Source of the DNA: Halorubellus litoreus
GTDB taxonomy: Archaea; Halobacteriota; Halobacteria; Halobacteriales; Natrialbaceae
Length of the DNA stretch: 64,000 nucleotides
Direction of reading: 5' to 3'
NCBI RefSeq assembly: GCF_037081675.1
Contig: NZ_JAZAQL010000004.1
Coordinates: 310,001-374,000 of the forward strand
Under the pieces are notes generated by a model that was given only the letters and a program-made list of their open reading frames with translations, did no database searches and had not been told where the DNA came from. A program made the translations under genes and the position numbers. Below are positions 18,532 through 27,922 of this stretch, piece by piece. Position 1 is the first letter of the stretch, and the number at the start of each line of letters is the position of its first letter.

Positions 18532-19757
18532 TCGGTCTGTGGGGTGACGGCTTCGCCGAGCGTCCGGCCGAGCAGGGCGAACGCCAGCATCGTTCCCACG
18601 AGCAACGCGCCCGGGATGGCGGCGACCCACCACTCGGGTGCGACGCCGCCCTTGGCGGTGCCGAGACTGATCGTCTGGCCCCACGACACGACGGTCGGGT
18701 CGCCGAGCGTGACCATCTCCCCGTCGAACGGCGAGCGGAGGACGATGAACGACAGTGCTGCCTCCGTCACGACGAGTAGCGGAATCTGGAGGGTGACGTT
18801 CGTGAGAACCGGCTGCGCGATGTTCGGGAGGAGGTGCTGGCGCATGACGTCGAGTTTGCTCGCGCCGGTCGCTCGCGCCGCCTTCACGAACGGGCGGTCG
18901 CGCAACTGGATGGCCTCGTTCCGGACGAGGCGGGCGAGCCCGCCCCAGTTCGTCAACCCGAACACGAGGAGCAAGACGAGCAGGCGGTACTCGTCGTTCC
19001 ACCACCAGAACAGGAGGTAGACGACGAGCGCGGGCACGGTCTGTGAGACGCCGGCGGCGCGCATCAGGACCTCGTCGACGCGCCCGCCGGCGTACGCCGC
19101 GAGCAGCCCGACGCCGATACCGGTCGGGACCATGAGGGTCGCGGAGACGACCGCGACCACCAGCGCCGTGTGCGCGCCGAGCAGGAGGAACGGCAGGAGG
19201 TCCTTCCCCGTCGAGGTCGTCCCGAGCGGGTACTGGAGCGTGCCGTGACACCGCCCGTTCGCGACGTCGCCGACGCACGACCCGGGCGTGAACAGGTGCA
19301 CGGTCTCGACGGAGAGCCCGACGGGTGGCTGGCTCGCCCGGTCGAACGCGATACCCGTCGGCTCGGAGACGAGGACGGGCGCCGCGATCCCGACCGCGAC
19401 GAACGCGACGACGAACGCGAGACTCAGGAAGGCGGCCGGGCTCTGCCGGAGTCGCACCCAGTGTCGCTTCGCCGCCGCGGGCTCGCGAACGAGCGGTGCG
19501 ACGACGAACGCGAGGATCGCGAGTACCGACGCCGCGAACAACCAGTCCAGCGGTTCGAGGTTCGCGACGAGTGGGAGCGAGTTTCCGGCGACGTGCTCGT
19601 GGGAGAAGCCGACCGCGAGCACCCCGAGTCCCGCGAGGAACAGCCACGTCGACCGAGAGAGCCACCGCTCGCTGCCGGTGGCCTGCTCCCAGTCGACGTC
19701 CTGGAAGCGCTCCGGCTGAGCGGCCGAATCCGACTGCTCTGTCGTTGGCGGGGTCAT
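18525..19757 (-). CDS. ABC transporter permease, DppC/OppC type
   Basis: 410 residues. An N-terminal soluble stretch is followed by two hydrophobic segments (LFLAGLGVLAVGFS, LDWLFAASVLAILAFVVAPLV), then the OppC-type N-terminal helix and the BPD_transp_1 permease core. The EAA loop reads FVKAARATGASKLDVMRQHLLPN, which contacts the ATPase. The extra N-terminal pair of helices makes it longer than the usual 280-330 residues. It belongs to the dipeptide/oligopeptide (or nickel) importer class. Its B-type partner lies divergently at 20046-20954, and no ATPase or solute-binding gene is nearby, so the rest of the transporter is encoded elsewhere. The start lies in a tandem repeat (see 19734-19840). 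Confidence 0.92.
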   Translation of the reverse strand: MTPPTTEQSDSAAQPERFQDVDWEQATGSERWLSRSTWLFLAGLGVLAVGFSHEHVAGNSLPLVANLEPLDWLFAASVLAILAFVVAPLVREPAAAKRHWVRLRQSPAAFLSLAFVVAFVAVGIAAPVLVSEPTGIAFDRASQPPVGLSVETVHLFTPGSCVGDVANGRCHGTLQYPLGTTSTGKDLLPFLLLGAHTALVVAVVSATLMVPTGIGVGLLAAYAGGRVDEVLMRAAGVSQTVPALVVYLLFWWWNDEYRLLVLLLVFGLTNWGGLARLVRNEAIQLRDRPFVKAARATGASKLDVMRQHLLPNIAQPVLTNVTLQIPLLVVTEAALSFIVLRSPFDGEMVTLGDPTVVSWGQTISLGTAKGGVAPEWWVAAIPGALLVGTMLAFALLGRTLGEAVTPQTDN

Positions 19758-19840
19758 GGCGGGCGGCTCGCTGCTGTCGTTGGCGGGGTCATGGCGGGCA
19801 GGTCGCTGCTGTCGATGGAGGGGTCATGGCGGGCGGCTCG
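19734..19840. repeat. Three tandem 35-bp repeats over a translation start
   Basis: Copies at about 19734-19770 (37 bases), 19771-19805 and 19806-19840 are nearly identical; each holds CTGCTGTCG ... GGGGTCATGGCGGGC. On the minus strand each copy has an ATG followed by MTPP(S/T)T codons, at 19757, 19792 and 19827. The first is the permease start; the spacing of 35 puts the copies in different frames. It looks like a local duplication of the initiation region. Confidence 0.9.
19754..19827 (-). promoter_or_regulatory. Chain of two coupled mini-ORFs upstream of the permease
   Basis: The repeat creates two 12-codon frames. ATG at 19827 encodes MTPPSTAATCPP and stops with TGA overlapping the next ATG (ATGA, 19789-19792). 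ATG at 19792 encodes MTPPTTAASRPP and stops with TGA overlapping the permease ATG (19754-19757). A TATA-like TTAATC box (about 19862-19868, minus) would place the transcript start close to 19840, so the most upstream ATG is nearest the 5' end. Ribosomes could pass from one frame to the next by reinitiation. Confidence 0.5.
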
Positions 19841-20045
19841 GTGTTGGGGTCGCGTCGAAAGATTAAGTGGTTCCAGTTCGCGAGGTGAACGTATCGATGT
19901 ATCATCAAGTGTCCCCATCCCAAGTAAACGTTACCCCCGGCGGTCGCGCTCTGGTACCGGCCGCTGACACGGGCCAACTGCCAGCCCTCCACGACGCTGA
20001 CCCGTCGACTCTGGCGACGTCCGACAACGTCGCCGTCCCGGCGCC

Positions 20046-20954
20046 ATGAACCGACTCGGGTTCCTCGTGCGTCGGACGCTGGGGCTCGCGGTGACGGTGT
20101 GGGCGGCGTTCACGCTCGCGTTCGCGTACATCGCGCTGACGCCGTTCACCGAGGGCCTGCTCGCCAGCGACCAGGTCACTGCGTCGCCGTCGGACCCCGT
20201 GCTCGCGCAGTACGTCGACTGGCTCGCGTGGACGCTGACCATCTGGGACGAACCGGTCGTCGCGACGACCCTCGACCACCTCGCGTACACCGCCGCGTAC
20301 CTCGTTCCATCACTCGCGCTCGCCGTCGTCGTCGGCGTCGGCATCCGCGTGTACACCATCGGCCGCGAGGGCACGACGCTCGACTCGTACGTCACTGCCG
20401 CGTCGCTGGTCGCCGTCAGCATCCCCGTCTTCCTGCTCGCGCTCGCCATGCGCGAGACGCTCCTCGTGCCGTTCTTCGAGGCCTTCGACGTGATACGCAT
20501 CTACGACCGCGCGAGCGGCGCGTTCACCGTCCGGAACCTCGAAGCAGCCCTCTGGTCGACGACCGTCATGACCCTGTTCCTGCTCGCGGTCCAACTCCGG
20601 TACGCCGGCGACATCCTCAAGCAGTACGCGTCGGCCGACTTCGTCAAGGTCGCCCGCGCGAAAGGCGGCGGCAGCTGGCAGGTCGGCCGCCACGTCTTCC
20701 GACAGACCGCCATCCCCATGGTGTCCGTGTTCTTCACCGAACTCCTCGGCACCGTCGTCCTCGCCGTCTTCATCGTCGAGTACGTCTTCGGCGTCCCCGG
20801 CATCGGCGAACTCACCATCGAAGCCGTCCTCGACCAGAACCTCCCCCTCGTCCTCACCATCGCCGTACTCACCGTCCTCACCGGCGTCCTCGCGAACTAC
20901 CTCCAGGACGTCGCCTACATGGTCTACGACCCACGCGTCGACTTCGAGAACTAG
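20046..20954 (+). CDS. ABC transporter permease, DppB/OppB type
   Basis: 302 residues. It starts MNRLGFLVRRTLGLAVTVWAAF, the classic DppB opening with an N-terminal membrane helix, and has six predicted membrane helices. The EAA loop reads FVKVARAKGGGSWQVGRHVFRQTAIPMVSV, and the end YLQDVAYMVYDPRVDF is typical of the family. It forms the B half of a peptide-type importer; the C half lies head to head at 18525-19757. In most dpp/opp operons the two are adjacent on one strand, so this divergent arrangement is unusual. The gap 20955-21235 downstream holds no gene that could be supported. Confidence 0.93.
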   Translation: MNRLGFLVRRTLGLAVTVWAAFTLAFAYIALTPFTEGLLASDQVTASPSDPVLAQYVDWLAWTLTIWDEPVVATTLDHLAYTAAYLVPSLALAVVVGVGIRVYTIGREGTTLDSYVTAASLVAVSIPVFLLALAMRETLLVPFFEAFDVIRIYDRASGAFTVRNLEAALWSTTVMTLFLLAVQLRYAGDILKQYASADFVKVARAKGGGSWQVGRHVFRQTAIPMVSVFFTELLGTVVLAVFIVEYVFGVPGIGELTIEAVLDQNLPLVLTIAVLTVLTGVLANYLQDVAYMVYDPRVDFEN

Positions 20955-21235
20955 ACCCACGCCTCGACGCGGGGAGCGTGGGACCGCGCGACGCTCGACC
21001 CAGCGACCTTCGCGAACCTGACGACGTTGCCGACCAGAGGCGAACGCTGAAGGCTACACGAGTTGTAGCCGGAGAGCAACGTGACGGCCGTTCGTGAACC
21101 GGTTCCCGACGCGAGCATGCTGACGGCACTCCTCGAATTGCCTGCTATCGAGCCGCCGCGGTCGCGTCGGGACCACAGCGGTGCCAATGCGACGCCGAAG
21201 AACGACCCTCCGCGTGACACGGTCGGTGAGTCTCC

Positions 21236-24200
21236 ATGACCAGACCGCTACTGCGGTCGCCCGACGCCATCGAGGACGAGGCCGTCCGCGAACGGGTCGT
21301 CGACCTCGCCGAGCGACTTCGCGCACCGGACGGGTGTCCGACCGAACTCGGCGCGCTGACCGACCGACGAAAGGCATGCGCGGCGGTCAGAGAACTGGAG
21401 GACCGTTCTGCCAGGACGCTCCTCGTCCCGGTCCTGCTCGAGGTGTTCCGCGAGGAAGCGAAACGGTCGTTCGGCCATCGGGCGGGAACGATGCTCCACC
21501 GACCGATCTCACGGGCGATCCGCACCGAGATACGCCATGCACTCGACCGGTTGTGGGGGCTCGCCACCGTCAACGCGTACGAGGACGCGGGCGAACCGCT
21601 CCGGTCGTTGCTAGCGCCCCTCGTCGACGTGGTCCACCTGGACGGACGACCGCGGGCGTCCGGCGGCGGTCTCCTGCTCCTCGGGGAGGCCGCGAAGTGG
21701 CGCCCGGACGCGGTCGCCGAGTCCGTCGTGGCCGCGGGTCGCCCAGCGGAGTTCGCGTCCACAGTCGGCGCGTGGCTCGAGACGGTCGACGACCGCGCGG
21801 CCATCGATGGCGTCAGACTCCTCGCAGCCGTGGCGACGCGATTCCCCGACACCCTCCCCGCCAGCGACGAGACGCTCCGCCGCGGCCTCGAATCGACGCT
21901 TCGATCCGACTCCACCGCAATCAGCAGTGTGGCGCTGCTCGTCTGCGATGCACTCGGAATCGACGTCACGGACGACGACGGGGACGTCCGCTCTGACCCG
22001 AGAGCGTACCTTCGAGCGTGCCTCGGGGCAGCAGACGCCGACGTGCGGCCGACACTCTCGGTGCGGCTCGGACACGTCGTCGCCACCGACACGAACCCCG
22101 ACGCACTCGTCGAACCGCTCGTTCACAGGGCGCGCCAGCGGCGTAACTTCGAGCGCGACCCGGTGCTCCGCGCGATAGGTGAACTCGTCGCGTCGGACGT
22201 CGACTCGCCCAGAGGCGCGGTCCGAACGCTCTCGACGCGAGTCCGGGAGTCGTCGGACCACTCCCAGTCGCAGTTCGCCAGGTCGCTCGGCGAGGTGGCG
22301 ACGACGTATCCCGAAGTCCTCCCCGAAGCAGTGCGGTCGCTCGCCGTGGTCGTAGACCGAATCGACCCCGGCGACGCCCACCTCTCCAAGCGAACCCTGA
22401 CCGAGTTCCTCGGTCGGGTGGTCGTGGCCGGCGACGAGTCGTCGAGCTGCGTCTTCCAGGCGCTCAGCCGCGAGTGGGAGGTCGACTTCGGCCACCTCGC
22501 CGTCATCAGGAGCGAGTCGGTGCTGCCGACTGCGGGCGCGGTCGCGCTCGAGGCTCCAGACCTCGCCCCTGACGCGCTTCGACCGCTCCTCGAGCGCGCA
22601 CGCGCCCTCGGTGACAGGTCCGACGAGGCGCTCCTGACGGCCGTGGGGGACGTCGTGCTCCGTATCGCCGACGACGACGAGAACGTCGCGGCGGTGCTGT
22701 GCGAGCGAGTGACAACGACCGAGCATTCACGACACGAGCAGGTGGCGTGGCTCCTCGGCGCGTTCGTCACGGGCAGCGTCATCCCGGAACCGTTCGAACG
22801 AACCGCATCCGTGGCGCGAACCGCCGTCAGCGACGCCCTCGACACCGACCGTGCACTCGGAGTGGCCGGTGAGGTCGCCGCGCTCGAGCCGGAATCCGTC
22901 GCCGACGCGACCGACGCCCTCGCGGCCCGGGTGCAGGACGCGGATCGAGGCTCGAACCGCCGTGACCGGACGGCACAGGCGCTCGGCGAACTCCGAGCGA
23001 CCGCATCCGCCGCGGACTCAGGCCTCGACCTGCTGGCCGAGCACGTCCGCACCGCTTTCGGCGACGAACGCACGGCGTACGCTATCGCACTGGGCGAGAC
23101 GACTGCCGCGAACCGGACGAGCCCCGCCGAGGGACTCCGGACGCTCGTCGAACACGTCCGAGCCCAACACGTAACCGACCACCAGGAGTTCGGGCCGCCA
23201 CTCCGAGCGCTTAGCCAAGCCGCCGTGACCCCGGACGTGCCACTCGCGGAGACCCACGCCCCGCTCGTCGAGTGGACTCGAGACCGTCCGCCGACTGGCC
23301 AGACCCAGGAAGCAGACCCACCCGTCATCGTGGGTCAATCCGAGTCGACGGCGGACGAGTCGGCGAGCAACGAGCGGGACGAACCACCCATCCATCCGCG
23401 CAGGCACACCACGCTCCCCGCCGAAGTCCTCGGCGAGACCGCACTCGCGACGCCCTCGGTCGTCCCGGACGCCGTCGCCACGGCCGCTCGAACGATACGC
23501 GGATCCGGGGAGCCGGCCGCGGCAGACCGCCAGACGCTCGGCCTCCTCGTCGCCGCGGAGGACCCGTTCGCGCGAACGCTCGGCCGGGAGCTCCTCGAGG
23601 GATACGGACAGCACGACACATCGATCAGCGACAGCGCGCTGACGTCCATCGGACAGACCGTCGTGTCGCCCTCGACAGGACTCGCGACCGTCACCTCAGT
23701 GGAGTGCGAGCGAGCGCGCAGGACCGCTGGACTCGAGCAATGGCTCACCGTCGGCGGCCTCGCGTGCCGGTCCCTCCGGGACCGTCGACGCGCCACGGCG
23801 ACAGTGAACTGCCTCGCCGACGCCGTCGAACTCACCGAAGACGGCTACGACGGGCCCGCCGAAGCCCTCGGCGAACTGCTCGTCGCGTCCCCCGAACTGG
23901 CGTCGGACTCGGTGAGGCCGCTCGTCGACTACCACCGCCAACGAACGTGGGGCGGGATCTCGGAGCTCGAATCAGAGTTCCTGTCGCTCAAGACGATCGG
24001 GCTGCTCGAAGCCGTGGACCCGATCGAGTTCGCGACGGCCGTGGTGACCCAGCTGCTCTCTGGAGCGGGCGACCTCCGTCGATACGTCAGGCAAGCGATC
24101 AGGGCGACGAACCACGACGTGATCTCGCCGGCGGACCTCGTCCAACCGCTCGAAGACGCACTCGCGTCCACGCCATCGGGCCCACCCGACTTCTTCTCGG

Positions 24201-24466
24201 GCTACCACTCCCACGAGTCCGGCTCCGGAATGCAACCACTGTGCAGCGGGTGCGGCAGTCGCGAATACGCCGACGCCTTCTTCGAGCTCATCGCCCTCAC
24301 TGCCACGCACATCCCGGCCTCACCCGAGTTCCAGGCGCTCCGCGATCAGATACGGGATCTCCTCCGCGAGGTACCGACCACGACCGTTCGCGACCGATTG
24401 ACGATCACGGACACGCTGTCGCAATTGGACGCCGTCGCCGCGCACTCACACGACGAGACGTATTGA
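21236..24466 (+). CDS. Giant helical-repeat (HEAT-like) protein
   Basis: 1076 residues of repeated amphipathic helices with recurring patterns such as GEVAALEPESVADATDALAA, GELRATASAADSGLDLLAEH and GELLVASPELASDSVRPLVD (unit about 38-45 residues), consistent with HEAT/armadillo repeats. An acidic, low-complexity linker (about 685-725) splits the solenoid in two. Near the C-terminus (about 1000-1010) the segment LCSGCGSREY holds a Cys pair. No enzyme motif or membrane segment was seen. It resembles the incomplete protein at 1-2854 in architecture, though not obviously in sequence. Both are probably cytoplasmic scaffolds. Neighbours (permease, recombinase) give no functional clue. Confidence 0.75.
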   Translation: MTRPLLRSPDAIEDEAVRERVVDLAERLRAPDGCPTELGALTDRRKACAAVRELEDRSARTLLVPVLLEVFREEAKRSFGHRAGTMLHRPISRAIRTEIRHALDRLWGLATVNAYEDAGEPLRSLLAPLVDVVHLDGRPRASGGGLLLLGEAAKWRPDAVAESVVAAGRPAEFASTVGAWLETVDDRAAIDGVRLLAAVATRFPDTLPASDETLRRGLESTLRSDSTAISSVALLVCDALGIDVTDDDGDVRSDPRAYLRACLGAADADVRPTLSVRLGHVVATDTNPDALVEPLVHRARQRRNFERDPVLRAIGELVASDVDSPRGAVRTLSTRVRESSDHSQSQFARSLGEVATTYPEVLPEAVRSLAVVVDRIDPGDAHLSKRTLTEFLGRVVVAGDESSSCVFQALSREWEVDFGHLAVIRSESVLPTAGAVALEAPDLAPDALRPLLERARALGDRSDEALLTAVGDVVLRIADDDENVAAVLCERVTTTEHSRHEQVAWLLGAFVTGSVIPEPFERTASVARTAVSDALDTDRALGVAGEVAALEPESVADATDALAARVQDADRGSNRRDRTAQALGELRATASAADSGLDLLAEHVRTAFGDERTAYAIALGETTAANRTSPAEGLRTLVEHVRAQHVTDHQEFGPPLRALSQAAVTPDVPLAETHAPLVEWTRDRPPTGQTQEADPPVIVGQSESTADESASNERDEPPIHPRRHTTLPAEVLGETALATPSVVPDAVATAARTIRGSGEPAAADRQTLGLLVAAEDPFARTLGRELLEGYGQHDTSISDSALTSIGQTVVSPSTGLATVTSVECERARRTAGLEQWLTVGGLACRSLRDRRRATATVNCLADAVELTEDGYDGPAEALGELLVASPELASDSVRPLVDYHRQRTWGGISELESEFLSLKTIGLLEAVDPIEFATAVVTQLLSGAGDLRRYVRQAIRATNHDVISPADLVQPLEDALASTPSGPPDFFSGYHSHESGSGMQPLCSGCGSREYADAFFELIALTATHIPASPEFQALRDQIRDLLREVPTTTVRDRLTITDTLSQLDAVAAHSHDETY

Positions 24467-24547
24467 GAGACTGGACTACCCGATCGAGCTCGACCCTCGG
24501 TGGACTCACCCTGCCCCGCTGATTCACGCGCGGCATCCAGATGATTC

Positions 24548-25858
24548 TCAATCATCAAGCGTCTCGTTCGGTGGGGCGAATGCTGCTGCAAGGCGCTCGC
24601 GCATGGCATCCCGTCGCAGCCGTCGGGCGCGGTCCTCGGACAGGTAGTTCTGGAGGACTACCTCGGGGTCGCTGCTGCCCTGTTCGGCGGCGATATCCTC
24701 GAGCCCGCTGATGACTTCCTCGAGCGTCTCCGAGTACTTGTCGTACCAGAACCGCCGACACAGCTGCGGCGACGGCCGCTCACCGTCGATACGTTCTGGC
24801 AGTCCGGCGGCGTCGGCGAGCTCGCGGAAGCGCCGCCAGACCGTCTGCCGCGAGATGTGGTCCGCGTCCGCTTGCGTCGACGGAAACAGGTACCCGTTCC
24901 ACGACGAGCGGTCGCTCAACTGCGCGAGTCGATCCTCGAGGACGTCCATCCCGTAGAGGATGCTAACCGACCCGGGACCGTTCTTCCGTTCGGCGAACTC
25001 GAGACGTGGGACGTCCCCACCGTCGCGGTCGAGCTGCCTGACGTGCAGCTTGGCGACCTCGTTCGCACGCAACCCCCACGCGGCGAGGGCGACGACCAAC
25101 AGTTCCTCCTCGAGCCCTTCGACAGCGTCCATGAGTGCTTGCACGTGCTCCGTTCGAAGGGCGGGCGTGTCGCCGTCGGTGGTAGTGTCCCACTTGAATT
25201 CGTCGTCGAGCCCGGCGGCGGGATTCGTGGCGGCGACCTGGCGGGACACGAGGTGACTGTAGAACGATTCGACGATGTCGGCGACCCGCTTGATCGTGGT
25301 GTCACTCTTCTCGGTACGCTCGTTTAGGTGGTCGAAGGCGGCGAAAACCTCGTCGACGCTCTCGTACGCAGGGATGTCCGTGTCTCGAGCGACAGAGTGG
25401 AGGAGGTCGGCGTGGTCGTTCGCACCCTTGAATGCTTTGAGGTAGGTGTTGAGGCGGTAGCGGAGGGTGTCGACACTGGCGTCACTCAGGCCGTAGCGGC
25501 TCGCGCGCCGGTCCAGGAAGTGCTCCAGGGCGTCGATTGTGACTTGGTCGTTGGACGCCCAATCGTAGCCATCCACGTCCGCGTCGGGGGCGATGTGCTG
25601 GCTCCAGAACTCACTGAAAGTCACGTCGTGGTGACGGCGGAGGGCGGCGACGAACGGCCGATAACCGTTGTCTGCGAGCCAGCTGGCAGTCGGTTTCTCG
25701 GTGTCGACGTCGATGCCGTCGGCGCCGGCGTCGGAGGCGACGTGCCGCCAGAAGTACTGCTGCATGTCGCCGAGGTCCTGGTCGGTCCAGCGGCGCGTAG
25801 GTGGTCCGTGGGCGTCAGTTCCTTCGAGTTGGTCCGCGGAATTCGTCGAATCAGCCAT
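24548..25858 (-). CDS. Tyrosine-recombinase family integrase
   Basis: 436 residues. The N-terminal half (about 70-230) is helical, like the core-binding SAM domain of integrases. The catalytic half shows LRANEVAKLHVRQL (catalytic Arg I in ALAAWGLRANEV), a beta hairpin with Lys (FAERKNGPGSV), SPQLCRRFWYDKY in place of the HxxR box (His replaced by Gln), and a final Tyr in VLQNYLSED as likely nucleophile. Haloarchaeal mobile elements commonly carry such divergent enzymes. It marks the left side of an accessory, lower-GC stretch (24.5-29 kb) that also has an ATPase and a broken transposase. No tRNA or att repeat was seen next to it. Confidence 0.78.
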   Translation of the reverse strand: MADSTNSADQLEGTDAHGPPTRRWTDQDLGDMQQYFWRHVASDAGADGIDVDTEKPTASWLADNGYRPFVAALRRHHDVTFSEFWSQHIAPDADVDGYDWASNDQVTIDALEHFLDRRASRYGLSDASVDTLRYRLNTYLKAFKGANDHADLLHSVARDTDIPAYESVDEVFAAFDHLNERTEKSDTTIKRVADIVESFYSHLVSRQVAATNPAAGLDDEFKWDTTTDGDTPALRTEHVQALMDAVEGLEEELLVVALAAWGLRANEVAKLHVRQLDRDGGDVPRLEFAERKNGPGSVSILYGMDVLEDRLAQLSDRSSWNGYLFPSTQADADHISRQTVWRRFRELADAAGLPERIDGERPSPQLCRRFWYDKYSETLEEVISGLEDIAAEQGSSDPEVVLQNYLSEDRARRLRRDAMRERLAAAFAPPNETLDD

Positions 25859-25993
25859 AGATTGGAGAGTTGTGTGGTCGGCCCGACGCGATGGTGTGCA
25901 ACCTATCCTGGTTTTCTCATCGTCCTCGCTAGTACTTTGTGGTTGTTACAGTCAGATTACGGCCCTGTCAGGGGATGCGCGGCGTCGTACAGC

Positions 25994-27382
25994 TCAGCTA
26001 GAGTGCGACGTTTCGAAGAGGTCGACGACAGCACCTGGTGTGAACAGACGGAGATCCTCCCGGGAGGCAGCCGCTTCCTGGAGTTCGCTGGTGAAGCCTT
26101 CGCGAGCGAACAGGGCATAGACGACCGACCGGTCGGTTCCGTGCCAGCGGACGTCGCTCTCGAGCGCTTCGAGGTCAGCAAGCAACCCATGCCCCACTTC
26201 GCCCGTGGTCCATTTGCATTCACCGAGCAGGAGCGTCTCCGTTTGCTCGTTGATTCCGGCCACGTCGATCTCGTTCTCCCCGTACCACCACCGGCCGACT
26301 CGCGAGCAAGTCACGGGGAACGCAGCGGTTCGAACGACCTGTCTGCAGACGGTTTCGAACGTCCAACTTGTATGCTCGGATAGCGTGTTCTCGATAGCTC
26401 GTCGAACCGGCGTCGTGTTGCCCTGTTCGAGGGTCGCTCGGTTCGGGAGGACGTATCGGAACCAGAACCGGAGGAACTGGTCGGTGATCCGGTAGACACC
26501 ACGGCCGTCGGGGTCAGTGACTGGTGTTTCGCGTTCGACGAGTGCGATGCGCGTGAGGTTCTGGAGGTACCGAGAGATGGAACTGGCGTCTCGGTCAATC
26601 TCGTTCCCGATTTCGCTCACTCGCGTCGCTCCACCGGCGATGGCTTCGAGAATCGCCATGTAGGTTGGTGGTTCGCGGAGTTCCTGGCGGAGCAGGAACT
26701 CTGGTTCTTCGTTGAGGAAAGCGCCCTTGGAGAGGACGAATTGTTCGACGTTGTCGAGCAGGGCTCGGTTGGTATCGAACTGTTCGAGGTAGGCAGGGAT
26801 GCCGCCGAGGATGCTGTAGGCTTCAATCAGTTCGCGTGGGTCGTAGTCGGGGAAGAAGCCGGCGGCGTCGCCGAGCGTCATCGGTTCCATGCGCCATTGG
26901 CCGGTTCGGCGGCCGTAGAGTGGGCTCTCGTAGCTGAGGACGCCTTCTTCCATCATGGAGATGGACGAGCCGAGGAGGACGAGGGAGATGCCTGTGCCGT
27001 CGAGTGTTTGGTCGACGATGGTCTGGAAGACGGAGGGGATGGTGTCGTCTTCGTCGACGAGGTAGGAGAATTCGTCGAAGGCGACGACTGCAGGGCTGTC
27101 GAGGCGGCGGGTGAGGTATTCGAAGGCGTCGACGAAGCCGTCGACGTCTGGTGGGATGTCGTCGAGCTCGGTTGCGCAGTGGTCGGCGAAGCGGCGGGCG
27201 TTTTGGGTGGTGCCGCGTTCGTCGCAGAGGTAGTAGAACGTTGGTGTGTCGAGTGAGTTGAGGACGCTTGTGACGAGGGTGGTTTTACCGACGCGGCGTC
27301 GGCCGTAGAGGACGAGGAGGTCTTCGGTGTCGCTGGTGAGGTGTGAGTGGAGCCAGTCTCGTTCTGCGTCCCGATCAATCAT
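25994..27382 (-). CDS. Archaeal ATPase with DUF234-like C-terminus
   Basis: 462 residues from ATG 27382 (MIDRDAERDWLHSHL), or 465 from 27391. The N-terminal AAA/STAND-like ATPase has Walker A GRRRVGKTTL (about 28-37) and Walker B AVVAFDEFSYLVDE (about 110-120). A winged helix follows (SEIGNEIDRDASSISRYLQNL, about 260-290). The C-terminal part carries the DUF234 nuclease-like signature: GRWWYGENEIDVAGINEQTETLLLGECKW resembles the E/D-xK core of PD-(D/E)xK folds. This architecture is common in archaea, often in mobile or defence-rich DNA, with unknown function. AT-rich TATA-like sequences (27395-27417) precede it. It follows the recombinase on the same strand at a gap of 135 bases. Confidence 0.85.
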   Translation of the reverse strand: MIDRDAERDWLHSHLTSDTEDLLVLYGRRRVGKTTLVTSVLNSLDTPTFYYLCDERGTTQNARRFADHCATELDDIPPDVDGFVDAFEYLTRRLDSPAVVAFDEFSYLVDEDDTIPSVFQTIVDQTLDGTGISLVLLGSSISMMEEGVLSYESPLYGRRTGQWRMEPMTLGDAAGFFPDYDPRELIEAYSILGGIPAYLEQFDTNRALLDNVEQFVLSKGAFLNEEPEFLLRQELREPPTYMAILEAIAGGATRVSEIGNEIDRDASSISRYLQNLTRIALVERETPVTDPDGRGVYRITDQFLRFWFRYVLPNRATLEQGNTTPVRRAIENTLSEHTSWTFETVCRQVVRTAAFPVTCSRVGRWWYGENEIDVAGINEQTETLLLGECKWTTGEVGHGLLADLEALESDVRWHGTDRSVVYALFAREGFTSELQEAAASREDLRLFTPGAVVDLFETSHSS

Positions 27383-27391
27383 TATGTGCAC

Positions 27392-27922
27392 GATAATATT
27401 ATCTCCTGCATAATCAGTGTGTGGGTCAGTCAGGAGCCTGACCGAGAATCAGCAAGAAGCAACCAATGACCGAGGTTAGCCGAGAGCTGGCGGTTCTCGG
27501 AGTGCAGATCGCGGGGTGGGAACCTGATTCGGGGAAGAGCTGGGTTCGCTTGCGGTGGCGGATTTTGAGAACAGGGTTTTCGCGGGATTGGGCATTCTTG
27601 TTGTTCAGCAGTAACATATTTGTGTGTTACTGACGAGACCAGTCAGTTGCACACACGATTTCTGCCCACCACAGGGACCGAACCGGAGTAAACCACATAT
27701 CGCTATACAAAAAACTACTACGTCTCCTTCCCCACAGGTTCGGAGGATGGGCTAGTTCTAGACCATCTCTCCGTCTACTCGTGGTTTTTCTCGGCGGTCA
27801 AGGGAGGATATCGAACTGTTATGGCCGTGACTATCGGATAGAGGTGCGAAATTGCGTGAATTCTAGCGTTGCTGGATAGTGTCGCCACTTTCGAGCAGCG
27901 AACTCAGCGGGGGTTCAGCTTG
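27392..27922. other. Gene-poor stretch with no supported feature
   Basis: About 530 bases of lower GC than the rest. It holds the promoter of the leftward ATPase near 27395-27417 and short frames without protein-like composition. No RNA gene or terminal repeat was recognised. It probably represents decayed accessory DNA between the ATPase and the transposase remnant. Confidence 0.5.

Noticed and set aside
19734..19840. A CRISPR array at the tandem 35-bp repeats
   Set aside because: The repeats are directly adjacent with no spacers and cover a start codon.
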